Assembly (NCBI RefSeq): GCF_020177265.1
Contig: NZ_JAIVMC010000018.1
Location: forward strand, 1-55,056
Length of the DNA stretch: 55,056 nucleotides
Direction of reading: 5' to 3'
Source of the DNA: Pseudooceanicola marinus
GTDB taxonomy: Bacteria > Pseudomonadota > Alphaproteobacteria > Rhodobacterales > Rhodobacteraceae
The translations under genes and the position numbers were made by a program. Under the pieces are notes generated by a model. That model saw only the letters and a program-made list of their open reading frames with translations. It did no database searches and was not told the DNA's origin. Shown here in pieces: positions 26,380 through 35,092 of the stretch. Each line of letters opens with the position of its first letter. The stretch's first letter is position 1.

Positions 26380-28380
26380 ATGTCAAAGATAGATTACAGA
26401 ACGGATATCGACGGCCTTCGCACGCTTGCTGTCTTGCCAGTCGTTTTCAATCACGCCCACCTTCCCGGGTTTCCGGGCGGCTTCGTCGGTGTCGATATCT
26501 TCTTTGTCATCTCCGGTTTCCTGATCACCAAGATCCTGGCGCGGGAAATCTCGGAAGGGCGTTTCTCCATCCTGCGCTTCTACGAACGCAGGGCCCGGCG
26601 CATCCTGCCCGCGCTTTTCACCATTCTCATCGCCTGCCTGATCGGAGGCTATTTCCTGTTCACCCCGGAACGCTTCGATGCCCTGGGCAAATCGATCGTC
26701 GCAACACTGGTGTTCAGTTCGAACATCTGGTTCTGGCAGGGTGCCGGGGACTACTTCGGGACCAATGTCGAACTGGAGCCCCTTCTCCACACCTGGTCAC
26801 TGGCGGTCGAAGAGCAGTTCTACCTGGTGTTCCCGCTTCTGTTGCTGGCGCTCTCCCGCCTGCAGCGCAGCCTGTGGATCGTGATCGTCACGCTGATCTC
26901 CCTGCTGTCCTTCGGCCTGTCACTCTGGCTGACGCAGGCCGCACCAACGGCCAACTTCTACCTGGTCCCGTCCCGGGCCTGGGAGCTGGGCGCGGGCGCC
27001 CTTCTCGGCCTGGGCGCCTTTCGCCTGCCCCGCAGCCAGGTCTTTGCCGAGATCGCCGCACTGACCGGGGTCGTGCTCATCGCCGCCAGCATCGTCCTGA
27101 TCACCTCCGAAACCCCCTTCCCCGGGCTGGCCGCGCTGCCGCCGGTCGCCGGCGCGAGCCTCGTCATCTACGCGGGCCTGAACAGGACGACGGTCGTCAG
27201 CCGCGGCCTGTCTCTCCGCCCCATGGTCTGGATCGGCCTGATTTCCTATTCTCTCTACCTCTGGCACTGGCCCATCCTGATCGTTGCCCGCACGGTTTCC
27301 CTGCAGGGTACGGAGCTGCCCATTCTCACCGCGCTCTTCTGCGTCATGCTGTCGGTCCTCATGGCATGGATCAGCTGGCGCTACATCGAACGTCCCTTCC
27401 GCAAGACCTCTGGCCGGGGCGCGCTGTCCCAGGCCCATATCTTCTCCCTGTCGGGGCTGGGCATGGTCGTGCTCGGCCTCTGCGGCGTCGTCATCGCCAA
27501 GAACGACGGCAACCTGTCCCAGTTTCCCCCGGACCGCCTGGCGATCTACAATGAAAGCATCCAGCGGGACGGGCTGGACATCAAATGCCTGAACCACGCG
27601 ACAGACGAGCCCTGCTTCATCGGTGCGCCCCAGGCCCAGGCCACGCCATCGGTCCTGATCCTGGGGGATTCACATGCCGCCGCAATGATGCCCAGCTTCC
27701 ACCTCTGGCTGGAAGAGAATGCTGCCGGGGGCGTGGTCTACACCCGGCAGGGTTGCCCCCCGCTGCTGGAGGTGTATCGCACGAATATCGAAGCCAGCCG
27801 GAGTTGCCGGGACTATCCCGAGGCCGCCCTGGAGGCCATTGCGCAGACCCCGTCGATCCGTACGGCGATCCTCTATGCACGTTGGGCCATCTACACGGAA
27901 GGCACACGGTCGGACCATGAAGAAGGTTCCTCGTTCACGCTCGCCGAATACGAACAGCCGGTACGCGGCATGGCCGACAATGCCCGTCTCGTGGCCCTGG
28001 GCCTGGAAAAGCTCGTGCAGGAGCTTCAGGCCCGCGGGATCGACGTCGTGCTCCTGAAGGGAACCCCCGAGGTCGGCTTCGGCGTCCCAGGCCTGTTTCT
28101 GAGATATGGCAGCGAGATCCCCGAGCCGATGCGGCCGAGCGCGGAAGAGGTCGCCCTGCGCAATGCCCGGGCCGACCAGATCCTGGAGACCACCGCGCAG
28201 ACCTACGAGACCCAGCTGATCTCCCCGCGGGAGGTTCTCTGCGAGACCCATTGCAAGATCATCCTGGACGGCCGCCCCCTCTACCGGGACGACGATCACC
28301 TGAGCAGGACCGGCGCCGACTATGTCGGCTCACGTGTGCTGTCCCGGATTGTCCTGCCCGGCTTGGCGCCCAAGCCCTAG
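26380..28380 (+). CDS. OafA-type acyltransferase with C-terminal SGNH domain
   Basis: A 666-residue two-domain O-acyltransferase. The N-terminal 370 residues are a ten-helix acyltransferase-3 domain with YRTDIDGLRTLAVLPVVFNH (R-x10-H type) and GGFVGVDIFFVISGFLIT, then HTWSLAVEEQFYLVFP. The C-terminal periplasmic SGNH hydrolase-like part has the block-I serine in VLILGDSHAAAMM and the Asp/His pair in DDDHLSRTGADYVG. Such fusions acetylate O-antigens and exopolysaccharides. It is a single gene, convergent with repA. It is the second acyltransferase on the plasmid, so at least two acylations are likely. Confidence 0.93.
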   Translation: MSKIDYRTDIDGLRTLAVLPVVFNHAHLPGFPGGFVGVDIFFVISGFLITKILAREISEGRFSILRFYERRARRILPALFTILIACLIGGYFLFTPERFDALGKSIVATLVFSSNIWFWQGAGDYFGTNVELEPLLHTWSLAVEEQFYLVFPLLLLALSRLQRSLWIVIVTLISLLSFGLSLWLTQAAPTANFYLVPSRAWELGAGALLGLGAFRLPRSQVFAEIAALTGVVLIAASIVLITSETPFPGLAALPPVAGASLVIYAGLNRTTVVSRGLSLRPMVWIGLISYSLYLWHWPILIVARTVSLQGTELPILTALFCVMLSVLMAWISWRYIERPFRKTSGRGALSQAHIFSLSGLGMVVLGLCGVVIAKNDGNLSQFPPDRLAIYNESIQRDGLDIKCLNHATDEPCFIGAPQAQATPSVLILGDSHAAAMMPSFHLWLEENAAGGVVYTRQGCPPLLEVYRTNIEASRSCRDYPEAALEAIAQTPSIRTAILYARWAIYTEGTRSDHEEGSSFTLAEYEQPVRGMADNARLVALGLEKLVQELQARGIDVVLLKGTPEVGFGVPGLFLRYGSEIPEPMRPSAEEVALRNARADQILETTAQTYETQLISPREVLCETHCKIILDGRPLYRDDDHLSRTGADYVGSRVLSRIVLPGLAPKP

Positions 28381-28428
28381 GCCAGGCACGGCCCTGCCCG
28401 CCCCTTCCCGGGGCTCGGCCGGTCCGGG

Positions 28429-29454
28429 CTATCTCGCGGCCAGCCGCTTGCCGACGAAGCCCAGGAAGGCCCGGTCGGCCGAACGCAGGCGCGGGCGGCC
28501 CGAGCTGGCCCAGAAGGCGCGCCATTCGGCCTCCAGCGCGTAGACGTCCGCGCCGGGCATGATGTCGCGGGCCCGTTCCAGCGCCTCGGGGCTGAGCGGC
28601 GGCGCGGCGGGACCTTCCTCCACCACCTGGGCGCGGCGGGTGAACCGGATGATGTCGCCCTCTTCCTCGACCATCTCGTAGTCAGGCAGATGCCCCTGCT
28701 CGATCATGTCGCGGATCATCTTGCGGAACACCCGGCGGGGGGAGGCCGAGCCCGATTTCTTCAGCAGCACCTCGACCGAAACCCGCCATTCGGGCTGCTT
28801 GCCGCAATGCTTGCGGGCCAGCTCGTAGATCCGCCGCTCCAGCGGTTTCCGGAGGCGGAAGTAATCGCGGGAAAGCGTCAGCACAGATTTCGACAGCACC
28901 GCGCGGAACAGCCAGTCCGACAGGGTCACGGTGACCGAGACCATCCGCCCGCCCCGGCTGCGCTTCACGATCTCCCAGGATTCAATCAGACCGAAGCCGC
29001 TGGTCACCTCGGTGTCGCCGGTGGTGATATTGGTGGTGATCCGGGTGCCCGCGAGCCGCTCGAAGGCCTCCTTCAGGCGGCGGTAGGCATCGCCGGAGGT
29101 CTCGCGATTGGTGGCCACCAGCAGGTCATGGGCGCGCAGGGTCAGGGTGCGGCTGACCGCCCGGCCCGCGTTGATCGCCGCCATCAGCTGGCTGATGCAG
29201 AAGATCAGGATGTCCTTGTCGTGGATCGTCGCCAGCCCCTTCATCGAGGGGGTGACCTCGACGGTGGTGCCGCGATGCTCATAGCTCAGGATGCGCCGGT
29301 CGGGGCGGGTCGACAGGGTGAAGACGGGGTGTTCCATCGTCGCGATGTCGTCCTTCGGCAGCGCATCGAAGATGTCGCAGACGAAGAAATCCACCTGGGG
29401 ATGGCGGTCGGGCAAAAGGGCGCCCTGCCCCGCTGTTAGGGATGTTCCGGCCAT
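28429..29454 (-). CDS. repA: Plasmid replication initiator RepA (RPA family)
   Basis: A 341-residue initiator of the RepA type used by many Rhodobacterales plasmids. Recognisable blocks are HPVFTLSTRPDRRILSYEHRG, VTPSMKGLATIHDKDILIFC and DRLLRP-like LSRDYFRLRKPLERRIYELARKHCG. Two winged-helix regions are expected. It should bind the iterons at 29656-29714 in its own upstream region and open the AT-rich stretch beside them. It is divergent from parA, the usual arrangement for this replicon type. The ATG at 29454 was taken because the conserved block starts soon after. Confidence 0.93.
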   Translation of the reverse strand: MAGTSLTAGQGALLPDRHPQVDFFVCDIFDALPKDDIATMEHPVFTLSTRPDRRILSYEHRGTTVEVTPSMKGLATIHDKDILIFCISQLMAAINAGRAVSRTLTLRAHDLLVATNRETSGDAYRRLKEAFERLAGTRITTNITTGDTEVTSGFGLIESWEIVKRSRGGRMVSVTVTLSDWLFRAVLSKSVLTLSRDYFRLRKPLERRIYELARKHCGKQPEWRVSVEVLLKKSGSASPRRVFRKMIRDMIEQGHLPDYEMVEEEGDIIRFTRRAQVVEEGPAAPPLSPEALERARDIMPGADVYALEAEWRAFWASSGRPRLRSADRAFLGFVGKRLAAR

Positions 29455-29961
29455 GGCTGCCCGTTCCTGCGGCGCGGATCGCTCCGGCCGGTTTCGCCTC
29501 TGCGTCCCGACCTTGCGGCCCGACGCCCTGCTCGTGAACCCGGTCCGATCCCCTGCTTTGCGACGCAGCCTGTCGCCTTGGCCGGGGCCGGCCTTTTCGT
29601 GGTTTCATTGACGCTCACCCTAAGAGTGTGCCCCGCCCGGGTCCAGCCTTCTCTTCGGGGGTTCGGAGTCGCTTCAACGGGGGTTCAGAGTCGCCCTATC
29701 GGGGGTTCAGAGTCAGGCAAGGCTTTCAGCTGCCGGGATCTCTTTTTTTTCTCAATGTCTTAGGAGAAATCCCCAGACTCCGTAACACTATAAATAACAC
29801 ATATCTAACAGAGACAGAAAATCACCACCGCTCCGATCCTGCCCGTTTTCCCCCCAGAAAAGTCCCACCTTTTCAAAGAAAAAGGGAATCAGATGCCGAT
29901 CCGGGTTACATATGCCCCCTTTCATGGTATCTTTGAAAAAACGCGGCACATGAGGTGAGCG
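29455..29961. other. Replication origin region (oriV) between repA and parA
   Basis: About 500 bases without a gene. From left to right it holds an inverted repeat GGCCGG-GG-CCGGCC followed by TTTT (29580-29597), three iterons (29656-29714), an eight-T tract within CTTTTTTTTC near 29741-29751, and a long AT-rich stretch to about 29825 that would be the unwinding element. GACTCCGTAAC at about 29776 resembles a degenerate, inverted iteron half. The parA ribosome-binding site (GAGGTGA) is at the right edge. This layout is standard for an iteron-controlled origin. Confidence 0.75.
29656..29714 (+). repeat. Three iterons with 22-bp period
   Basis: The core CGGGGGTTC(A/G)GAGTC occurs at 29656-29670, 29678-29692 and 29700-29714, exactly 22 bases apart, that is about two helical turns, so all copies face the same side. 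The first copy has G in place of A at one position. They lie next to the AT-rich segment and upstream of repA, so they are the likely RepA binding sites and determinants of copy control and incompatibility. Confidence 0.88.
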
Positions 29962-31338
29962 ATGAGCGAGCAGCCCCCCTATTTCAATATCGACCCCGAC
30001 CGCGCCCTGCGGGATCTGGAGGCGCCCTTTTCCACCGCCCGCTTCGCCGAGGTGGCCGAGGCCTGCGCCCGGGGACGGGGCGATCTGGCCTCGCGCGGCA
30101 TGGACGAGGAGGGGAAGAAATCCCTGCGCCTCTTCTCCACCTGGGAGATTACCCGCTACCTGATCCCCGTGGCCACCCCGCATTTCCGCCGGGTGCTGCG
30201 CGCCAACCCGGATCTGCCCCAGGGCCGGTCCGAGACCGAGGGCGGGGCGAAATGGTTCACCCTCGACGAGGTACTGCGCCTGCGCGCCCATTTCGCCGCC
30301 GAAGGATCGAAGACCAAGGAATACCTCCCCTACCGCCCCGAGGGCCTGCCGGCGAAGATGGTCGCCGTGGCCAACTTCAAGGGCGGCGTGGGCAAGACCT
30401 CCACCGCCGCGCATCTGGCCATGTCGGCGGCGCTCGACGGCTACAAGGTGCTGGTGGTGGACCTGGACAGCCAGGGGTCGATGACCTCGATTTTCGGCGG
30501 CCGCGTCGAAGACGAATGGCAGACCGTCTTCCCGCTTCTGGGGCGCCACTACGCCCGCCACCTGCGGGCGCAGAACCAGGCGCGGATGGATCGGGGTGAG
30601 GCCCCCCTGCCCCTCGACGACACGCTGTCCGAGGCGCTGGAGATCAAGGCCGGCGATCTCGTCCAGAAGACCCACTGGCCCAACATCGACCTGATCGGGG
30701 CGCAGCTGAACCTCTACTGGTCCGAGTTCCAGATCCCTGTCTGGCGCATGCAGGCGCGCGGGTGGAAACTTTGGGATGCGCTGACCGAAAGCCTGGAGGC
30801 CGACGGGGTGCTGGACGAGTATGACGTGATCTTCCTCGATACCCCCCCGGCCCTCGGCTACCTGACGATCAACGGGCTGGCCGCCGCCGACATCCTGCTG
30901 GTGCCTCTCGGCGCATCCTTCCTGGAGTTCGATTCAACGGGGCGTTTCTTCGACATGCTGCATTCCACCTTCGCCTCGATCGAGGAGGGGGAGAACATGG
31001 CCGCCCGCGCCCTGGGCCGCGAGGGGCTGTCCTTTGAATGGGACGCGGTGCGTGCGGTCATCACCCGCTACGACGGGGCGCAGCAGGGCGAGCTGGCCTC
31101 GCTGATGCAGGCCTACCTCGGCCCGGTCCTGTCCCCCGAACGGCAGGATTACACCGCGCTGATCGGCCAGGCGGGGGAACAGGTGAATGGCATCTACGAG
31201 GCCGATTACCGCGACTTCAACCGCGAGACCTACGTGCGCGGCCGGGCCACCTTCGACGAGACCTACGCCGGCTTCAAACGCCTGTTGCTGGCCACCTGGC
31301 GCCGCGACGAGCTGGCCGCGCGGGAGGCGGCGGAATGA
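29962..31338 (+). CDS. parA: Plasmid partition ATPase ParA
   Basis: A 458-residue ParA of the large type with an N-terminal DNA-binding region (about 1-125, including FSTWEITRYLIPVATPHFRR and WFTLDEVLRLR), which suggests autoregulation of the par operon. The deviant Walker A is FKGGVGKTSTAAH (140-146 core), then LVVDLDSQGSMTS and Walker B VIFLDTPPALGYL. It drives separation of plasmid copies together with ParB. GAGGTGA precedes the ATG by 4 bases. The gap to parB (309 bases) is unusually long and is filled by two parS-like sites and a structured repeat. Confidence 0.95.
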   Translation: MSEQPPYFNIDPDRALRDLEAPFSTARFAEVAEACARGRGDLASRGMDEEGKKSLRLFSTWEITRYLIPVATPHFRRVLRANPDLPQGRSETEGGAKWFTLDEVLRLRAHFAAEGSKTKEYLPYRPEGLPAKMVAVANFKGGVGKTSTAAHLAMSAALDGYKVLVVDLDSQGSMTSIFGGRVEDEWQTVFPLLGRHYARHLRAQNQARMDRGEAPLPLDDTLSEALEIKAGDLVQKTHWPNIDLIGAQLNLYWSEFQIPVWRMQARGWKLWDALTESLEADGVLDEYDVIFLDTPPALGYLTINGLAAADILLVPLGASFLEFDSTGRFFDMLHSTFASIEEGENMAARALGREGLSFEWDAVRAVITRYDGAQQGELASLMQAYLGPVLSPERQDYTALIGQAGEQVNGIYEADYRDFNRETYVRGRATFDETYAGFKRLLLATWRRDELAAREAAE

Positions 31339-31343
31339 GCGGA

Positions 31344-31363
31344 TTGTTTCGCGCGCGAAACAA
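31344..31363. promoter_or_regulatory. parS-like palindrome 1
   Basis: GTTTCGCGCGCGAAAC (31346-31361) is a perfect 16-base palindrome, here extended by TT/AA to 20 bases. It lies 8 bases after the parA stop. The same 16-mer occurs three more times on the plasmid and nowhere else I could find. Position in the par locus and perfect symmetry make it the best candidate for the ParB binding site. Confidence 0.82.
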
Positions 31364-31364
31364 C

Positions 31365-31502
31365 TTTCGGCCTGCGGCCGAAGCCTCCGGCGGGAGTATT
31401 TGTGGCCTGCGTATGAAAGCAGGACTGTCCTTTTCCCATACGCAGGCCGGAAATACTCCGGGGGGGACCGCCGCAGGCGGGCGGGGGCAGAGCCCCCTTC
31501 CC
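31365..31502. repeat. Structured intergenic repeat, copy 1
   Basis: A 138-base element between parA and parB, matched by 34908-35047. The left arm (31365-31401) is identical in both copies over 37 bases and the right arm (31451-31499) over 48 of 49. It folds as TTCGGCC-TGC-GGCCGAA, then an outer stem GGAGTATTT/AAATACTCC enclosing a 12-bp inner stem GGCCTGCGTATG/CATACGCAGGCC, then CCGCC-GCA-GGCGG and GGGGGC-AGA-GCCCCC. The inner stem differs completely from copy 2 yet still pairs. Confidence 0.85.
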
Positions 31503-31551
31503 TCTGATTTTCCCGGGCCCTCTGATCTGCCCCGTCCCAGCGGGGCGCAAC

Positions 31552-31567
31552 GTTTCGCGCGCGAAAC
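31552..31567. promoter_or_regulatory. parS-like palindrome 2
   Basis: Second perfect copy of GTTTCGCGCGCGAAAC, 80 bases upstream of the parB start and 206 bases from copy 1. ParB bound here could also affect expression of its own gene. It completes the contents of the 309-base parA-parB gap (31339-31647). Confidence 0.82.
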
Positions 31568-31647
31568 ACATGGCGCCCGTAGCCCCCACGCCCCCTTAAC
31601 CCCTGCCGCCCAGCCTGCGGGGATCCCAGCCCGAAAGGAGCCCGTCC

Positions 31648-32712
31648 ATGGCCAAGCGTAAACGTCTGACCCCCGCCAACCCCGAGTTCCTGGGCACTCC
31701 CGAGGGCAAGCCGCTGCCGCAGACCGGCCTGGCCGCCGAGCCCGAGGTCCCCGAGGCCGCCCCGGAAACCAAGAGCATTCCCCTGGGCGTCGCCCCGGTG
31801 CGCACACGCCAGCCGCCGATTGCCCGGGTCTCGGGCGAAAGCGCGGCCCAGGCTGCGCTGGAGGAACTCTCGGCGGAAATGACCCGTGCCCGCGACGAGG
31901 GGCGGCTGGTGCAATCCCTGCCCCTGTCGGCGATCGACCCCGGTCACCTGGTGCGCGACCGCATGGCCGCCGGGGCGGACGAGGATCTGACGGCCCTGGT
32001 CGAGAGCCTGCGCGCCCGGGGCCAGCAGACCCCGATCGAGGTGGTGGACCACGGTCCGGGCGCGCGGCCGCGCTATGGCCTGATCTCCGGCTGGCGGCGC
32101 CTGTCGGCGCTGACGCAGCTGCAGGCGGAGGATCCGACGTTCGGCCAGGTGCTGGCCCTGATCCGCGCGCCGAAGACCGCCTCGGAGGCCTATGTGGCCA
32201 TGGTCGAGGAAAACGAGATCCGCGTCGGTCTCAGCTATTACGAACGCGCCCGGATCGCGGTGAAATCGGTCGAACAGGGGGTTTATCCCGATCTGAAGAC
32301 CGCGCTGAACACGCTTTTCGCAAATGTTTCGCGCGCGAAACGTTCGAAGATCAAGAGCTTCACTCGCCTGGTCGAGGCGCTGGATGGCGCGTTGAGCTTC
32401 CCCACCCAGATCGGGGAACGCTTGGGCCTGGATCTGGCCAGGCGGCTGGAGGAGGAGCCGGGGCTGGAGGATCGGTTGCGCGGCCGGCTGGCCGAGGCCG
32501 GTCCCGCCAACCCGCAGGAGGAACAGGCCCTGCTGGCCCAGGCCCCGGGGCCCTCGGACCCGGGGCGCCGGGCCCCGGCGGAGGGGGAGGTGCAGACCGA
32601 CAGGCGGGGGGGCGTCGCGATCCGCTACGACAGCGCCAAGGGGCGCGCGGTCCTGACAGGTCTCGATGCACGCACCCATGCCGCGCTTCTGGCCTGGCTG
32701 GACCGCGGCTAG
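31648..32712 (+). CDS. parB: Plasmid partition protein ParB
   Basis: A 354-residue ParB/RepB-like DNA-binding partition protein. The N-terminal 80 residues are a low-complexity linker that would contact ParA. LPLSAIDPGHLVRDR and LVESLRARGQQTPIEV form the ParB/Srx nuclease-fold domain with GLISGWRRLSAL, and EENEIRVGLSYYERARIA is the start of the helix-turn-helix part. AAGGAG precedes the ATG. The gene contains a perfect parS-like palindrome (32326-32341) read as N-V-S-R-A-K-R in its coding frame. A Pro/Gly-rich linker joins the C-terminal dimer domain. Confidence 0.94.
   Translation: MAKRKRLTPANPEFLGTPEGKPLPQTGLAAEPEVPEAAPETKSIPLGVAPVRTRQPPIARVSGESAAQAALEELSAEMTRARDEGRLVQSLPLSAIDPGHLVRDRMAAGADEDLTALVESLRARGQQTPIEVVDHGPGARPRYGLISGWRRLSALTQLQAEDPTFGQVLALIRAPKTASEAYVAMVEENEIRVGLSYYERARIAVKSVEQGVYPDLKTALNTLFANVSRAKRSKIKSFTRLVEALDGALSFPTQIGERLGLDLARRLEEEPGLEDRLRGRLAEAGPANPQEEQALLAQAPGPSDPGRRAPAEGEVQTDRRGGVAIRYDSAKGRAVLTGLDARTHAALLAWLDRG
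32326..32341. promoter_or_regulatory. parS-like palindrome 3, inside parB
   Basis: Third perfect copy of GTTTCGCGCGCGAAAC, within the parB coding sequence at about codons 227-232. Keeping a perfect 16-base palindrome inside coding sequence suggests selection for the DNA site as well as for the protein. Confidence 0.75.
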
Positions 32713-32724
32713 GCCAGCGACGTC

Positions 32725-33447
32725 TCAGAAGTCGTAGCCGAGCATGTCGATGTCGCGGCGATAGAGCGTGGCCACGAAGTCCCGGGCGTCGGGGGTATAG
32801 GCCTCGCTGTACGGCAGGTGCCGGGAAGCCCTTACATGGGAGATATCGGCGGTTTGCGCCGGCAGGCCGAGGGCCTCGCGCACCCGCGCCATGTCGTCGG
32901 CGAAGTGCTCGGTCCGGCCGATGAAGTCCATTGCCGGCCGGGCCTCCCCGGGCAGGCAGATCCAGTCTGCCTGGGGGACGAAATGCACGTATGACATCAC
33001 CTTCCGCCGGTATTTTCCGTCCTCGCTCATCTTGTCCACGAAGGCGGTGAAATCCTTCAGGTCCCGTAGGTAGAGATCCGCGAAGGCCTCATCGGGGCGC
33101 GAGGTGCCCTTGCCCTGGTGCAGGTAGGAAAAGGCGGACAGGAAGCGATCCCAGGGATTGCGCACGAAGGTGAACTTGAAGAAGTCCCGCGTTTGCACCG
33201 GATCGTAGACATCGAATTCCAGCAGGGCGCGGTGGCCGTATTTCGGCTGACCGTAGAGCTCGGTCTTGACGCTGGAGCCGGAGGCCTTGGGGATGTGGAT
33301 GAAGATCGCCCGGCTGCGCAGCACCTCGGGCTTGAAGGGGCTGCCGCTGCGGTAGAGGCGGGCAAAGCCGGACTGCAGGGGGCTGCCGTGGATGAGGCGA
33401 TAGAGCTTCTGCTTGATCGCGAAGGCATTGGGGTTCTTGAGGGCCAT
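32725..33447 (-). CDS. Sulfotransferase family 2-like protein
   Basis: A 240-residue P-loop sulfotransferase. The 5'-phosphosulfate loop is AIFIHIPKASGSSVKTEL and the 3'-phosphate block is FTFVRNPWDRFLSAFSYLHQG, both close to carbohydrate sulfotransferases of the sulfotransfer_2 family. AAGGAATT precedes the ATG at 33447. It stands alone, convergent with parB and divergent from dctP. With the gene at 13584 it is the second sulfotransferase on the plasmid, and it probably uses PAPS from the cysD-cysNC genes. The acceptor sugar is unknown. Confidence 0.88.
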   Translation of the reverse strand: MALKNPNAFAIKQKLYRLIHGSPLQSGFARLYRSGSPFKPEVLRSRAIFIHIPKASGSSVKTELYGQPKYGHRALLEFDVYDPVQTRDFFKFTFVRNPWDRFLSAFSYLHQGKGTSRPDEAFADLYLRDLKDFTAFVDKMSEDGKYRRKVMSYVHFVPQADWICLPGEARPAMDFIGRTEHFADDMARVREALGLPAQTADISHVRASRHLPYSEAYTPDARDFVATLYRRDIDMLGYDF

Positions 33448-33762
33448 GCAATTCCTTTCCCTCTCGGGACTATGCTCATCAAACGCCGAAAACAGGATCA
33501 TTCCGGGGGAAAGAACTGGCGGTCTGGGGCGAGAGTAGTCACCGGGTGTCGGGTTGGAAAGCAAAGGGTGCCAGCGGCCCCGCCTGGCGCGAAACCCCGC
33601 CCTCGCGCTGATGCGGGAAGAGGCAGACGCCCGGGGTCTCTTTGCGCCTCGGGGCGGGCCGGTCCTCTGGACAGTCCCTGCCCGACCTGTATTGATGCGC
33701 CCGCTCGGGCCGGGACCCTATGTGCCCGTAGCACAGACCTTCAGACCCCCGTGGGAGGAAAC
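33448..33762. promoter_or_regulatory. Divergent intergenic region, sulfotransferase / dctP
   Basis: 315 bases between divergent starts. It should hold promoters for both genes, but I could not settle on a -35/-10 pair. No repeat or palindrome stands out. The dctP ribosome-binding site GGGAGGAAAC is at the right edge. Confidence 0.35.
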
Positions 33763-34857
33763 ATGGACCGTCGTTCTTTCATCCGCCGTGGCGCCCTGGC
33801 CGGTGCCGGCGCCGGCGCTGCCGCCCTGGCAACCCCTGCCGTCGCCCAGGACCGCATCACCTGGCGCATGGTCACCACCTGGCCGAAAAACTTCCCCGGC
33901 CTCGGTGTCGGCGCACAGCGCCTGGCCGACCGCATCACCGCCGCCTCCGGCGGGCGCCTGACCGTGCAGGTCTATGCCGCCGGCGAGATGGTGCCGCCGC
34001 TGCAGTCGCTGGATGCCGTGATCGACGGCACCGCCGAAATGAGCCATGGCGCCGCCTACTACTGGCAGAACAAGTCCACCGCGCTGAACTTCTTCACCGG
34101 CGTGCCCTACGGCATGACCTCGCAGGAGCTGTCGGCCTGGGTCGTGCACATGGGCGGGCAGGAGCTCTGGGACGAGGTCTATGACCAGTTCGGCGTCCAG
34201 GCCTTCCTGTCGGGCAACACCGGCGTGCAGGCGGGCGGCTGGTTCCGCGACGAGCTGACCGGTCTGGACAGCCTGCAGGGCCTGCGCTTCCGCACCCCCG
34301 GCCTCGGTGGCCGCGTGTGGGAGAAGATGGGCGCCACCGTGACCAACATGGCCGCGGGCGAGATCTTCCAGGCGCTGCAATCGGGGGCGCTGGACGCGGC
34401 CGAGTTTGTCGGCCCCTACAACGACCTCGCGCTCGGCTTCTACCAGGTGGCGAAGAACTACTACACGCCGTCGTTCACCGAGCCGGGCCTGGCGACGGAG
34501 CTGGTGGTCGACAAGGCCAAGTTCCAGGAACTGCCCGCCGACCTGCAGGAGATCGTCCGCGCGGTCTGCCAGTCCGAATACGACACCGTCACCTCGGACT
34601 TCATGGCCAACGACCCGCGTGCGCTGCAGACCTTGGTCAACGACCACGACGTGCAGGTCCGGGCCTTCCCCGACGAGATCGTCGAGGCCGGCGCCCAGGC
34701 CGCGATGGAGGTGATCGCCGAGCTGCGTGATACCGGCGACGAGATGACCAAGAAGGTCACCGAGCATTTCATCAGCTCGCTGAACCTGATGCGCACCCGT
34801 TCCGAAGGCAACGAGATGAGCTACCTGCAGGCGCGGAACCAGTACTTCTCGCTCTGA
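33763..34857 (+). CDS. dctP: TRAP transporter substrate-binding protein DctP
   Basis: A 364-residue periplasmic solute receptor with a twin-arginine signal (MDRRSFIRRGALAG...ATPAVAQ, cleavage near 28), so it is probably exported folded. The mature part begins ITWRMVTTWPKNFPGLG and continues with GTAEMSHGAAYYW and FRTPGLGGRVWEKMG; the last has the Arg that holds the carboxylate of ligands. The sequence style resembles TakP-like receptors for 2-oxo acids, but the ligand is inferred. GGGAGGA precedes the ATG. A strong terminator follows. Its membrane partners are encoded convergently at 35093-37059, not in the same operon. Confidence 0.92.
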   Translation: MDRRSFIRRGALAGAGAGAAALATPAVAQDRITWRMVTTWPKNFPGLGVGAQRLADRITAASGGRLTVQVYAAGEMVPPLQSLDAVIDGTAEMSHGAAYYWQNKSTALNFFTGVPYGMTSQELSAWVVHMGGQELWDEVYDQFGVQAFLSGNTGVQAGGWFRDELTGLDSLQGLRFRTPGLGGRVWEKMGATVTNMAAGEIFQALQSGALDAAEFVGPYNDLALGFYQVAKNYYTPSFTEPGLATELVVDKAKFQELPADLQEIVRAVCQSEYDTVTSDFMANDPRALQTLVNDHDVQVRAFPDEIVEAGAQAAMEVIAELRDTGDEMTKKVTEHFISSLNLMRTRSEGNEMSYLQARNQYFSL

Positions 34858-34875
34858 TTTTTCTCTTTGAAAATC

Positions 34876-34906
34876 AAAAGGCCCGGACAATGTCCGGGCC
34901 TTTTTT
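34876..34906 (+). terminator. Rho-independent terminator after dctP
   Basis: AAAAGGCCCGGACA pairs with TGTCCGGGCCTTTT, followed by TTTTTT, 18 bases after the dctP stop. Long perfect stem plus T-run: the clearest intrinsic terminator in the window. Confidence 0.95.
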
Positions 34907-34907
34907 G

Positions 34908-35047
34908 TTTCGGCCTGCGGCCGAAGCCTCCGGCGGGAGTATTTTCAGCTGTCGGATGAACAGGACGCCGCGCCCCACCTTATCCGACAGCCATAAATAC
35001 TCCGGGGGAGACCGCCGCAGGCGGGCGGGGGCAGAGCCCCCTTTCCC
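34908..35047. repeat. Structured intergenic repeat, copy 2
   Basis: A 140-base copy of the element at 31365-31502, placed between the dctP terminator and the 3' end of dctM. Left arm 34908-34944 and right arm 34995-35043 are conserved. The inner stem is GCTGTCGGAT (34948-34957) with ATCCGACAGC (34982-34991), unrelated in sequence to the inner stem of copy 1 but equally complementary. The 3' hairpin GGGGGC-AGA-GCCCCC runs into TTT, so it may act as a terminator for either strand. Confidence 0.85.
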
Positions 35048-35092
35048 GTCCCATTGTCCCCTCCGGCGAGGGGCGGCAGAGCCTCGCCTCCC

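Noticed and set aside
31187..31661. Open frames running through the parA-parB gap and the structured repeat
   Set aside because: They encode the palindrome and hairpin arms as repetitive residues and have no start signals; the same peptide fragments reappear wherever the parS-like 16-mer occurs.
28429..32712. RepABC-type operon
   Set aside because: The initiator is divergent from parAB and of the RepA/RPA type, not a repC following repA-repB in one operon.
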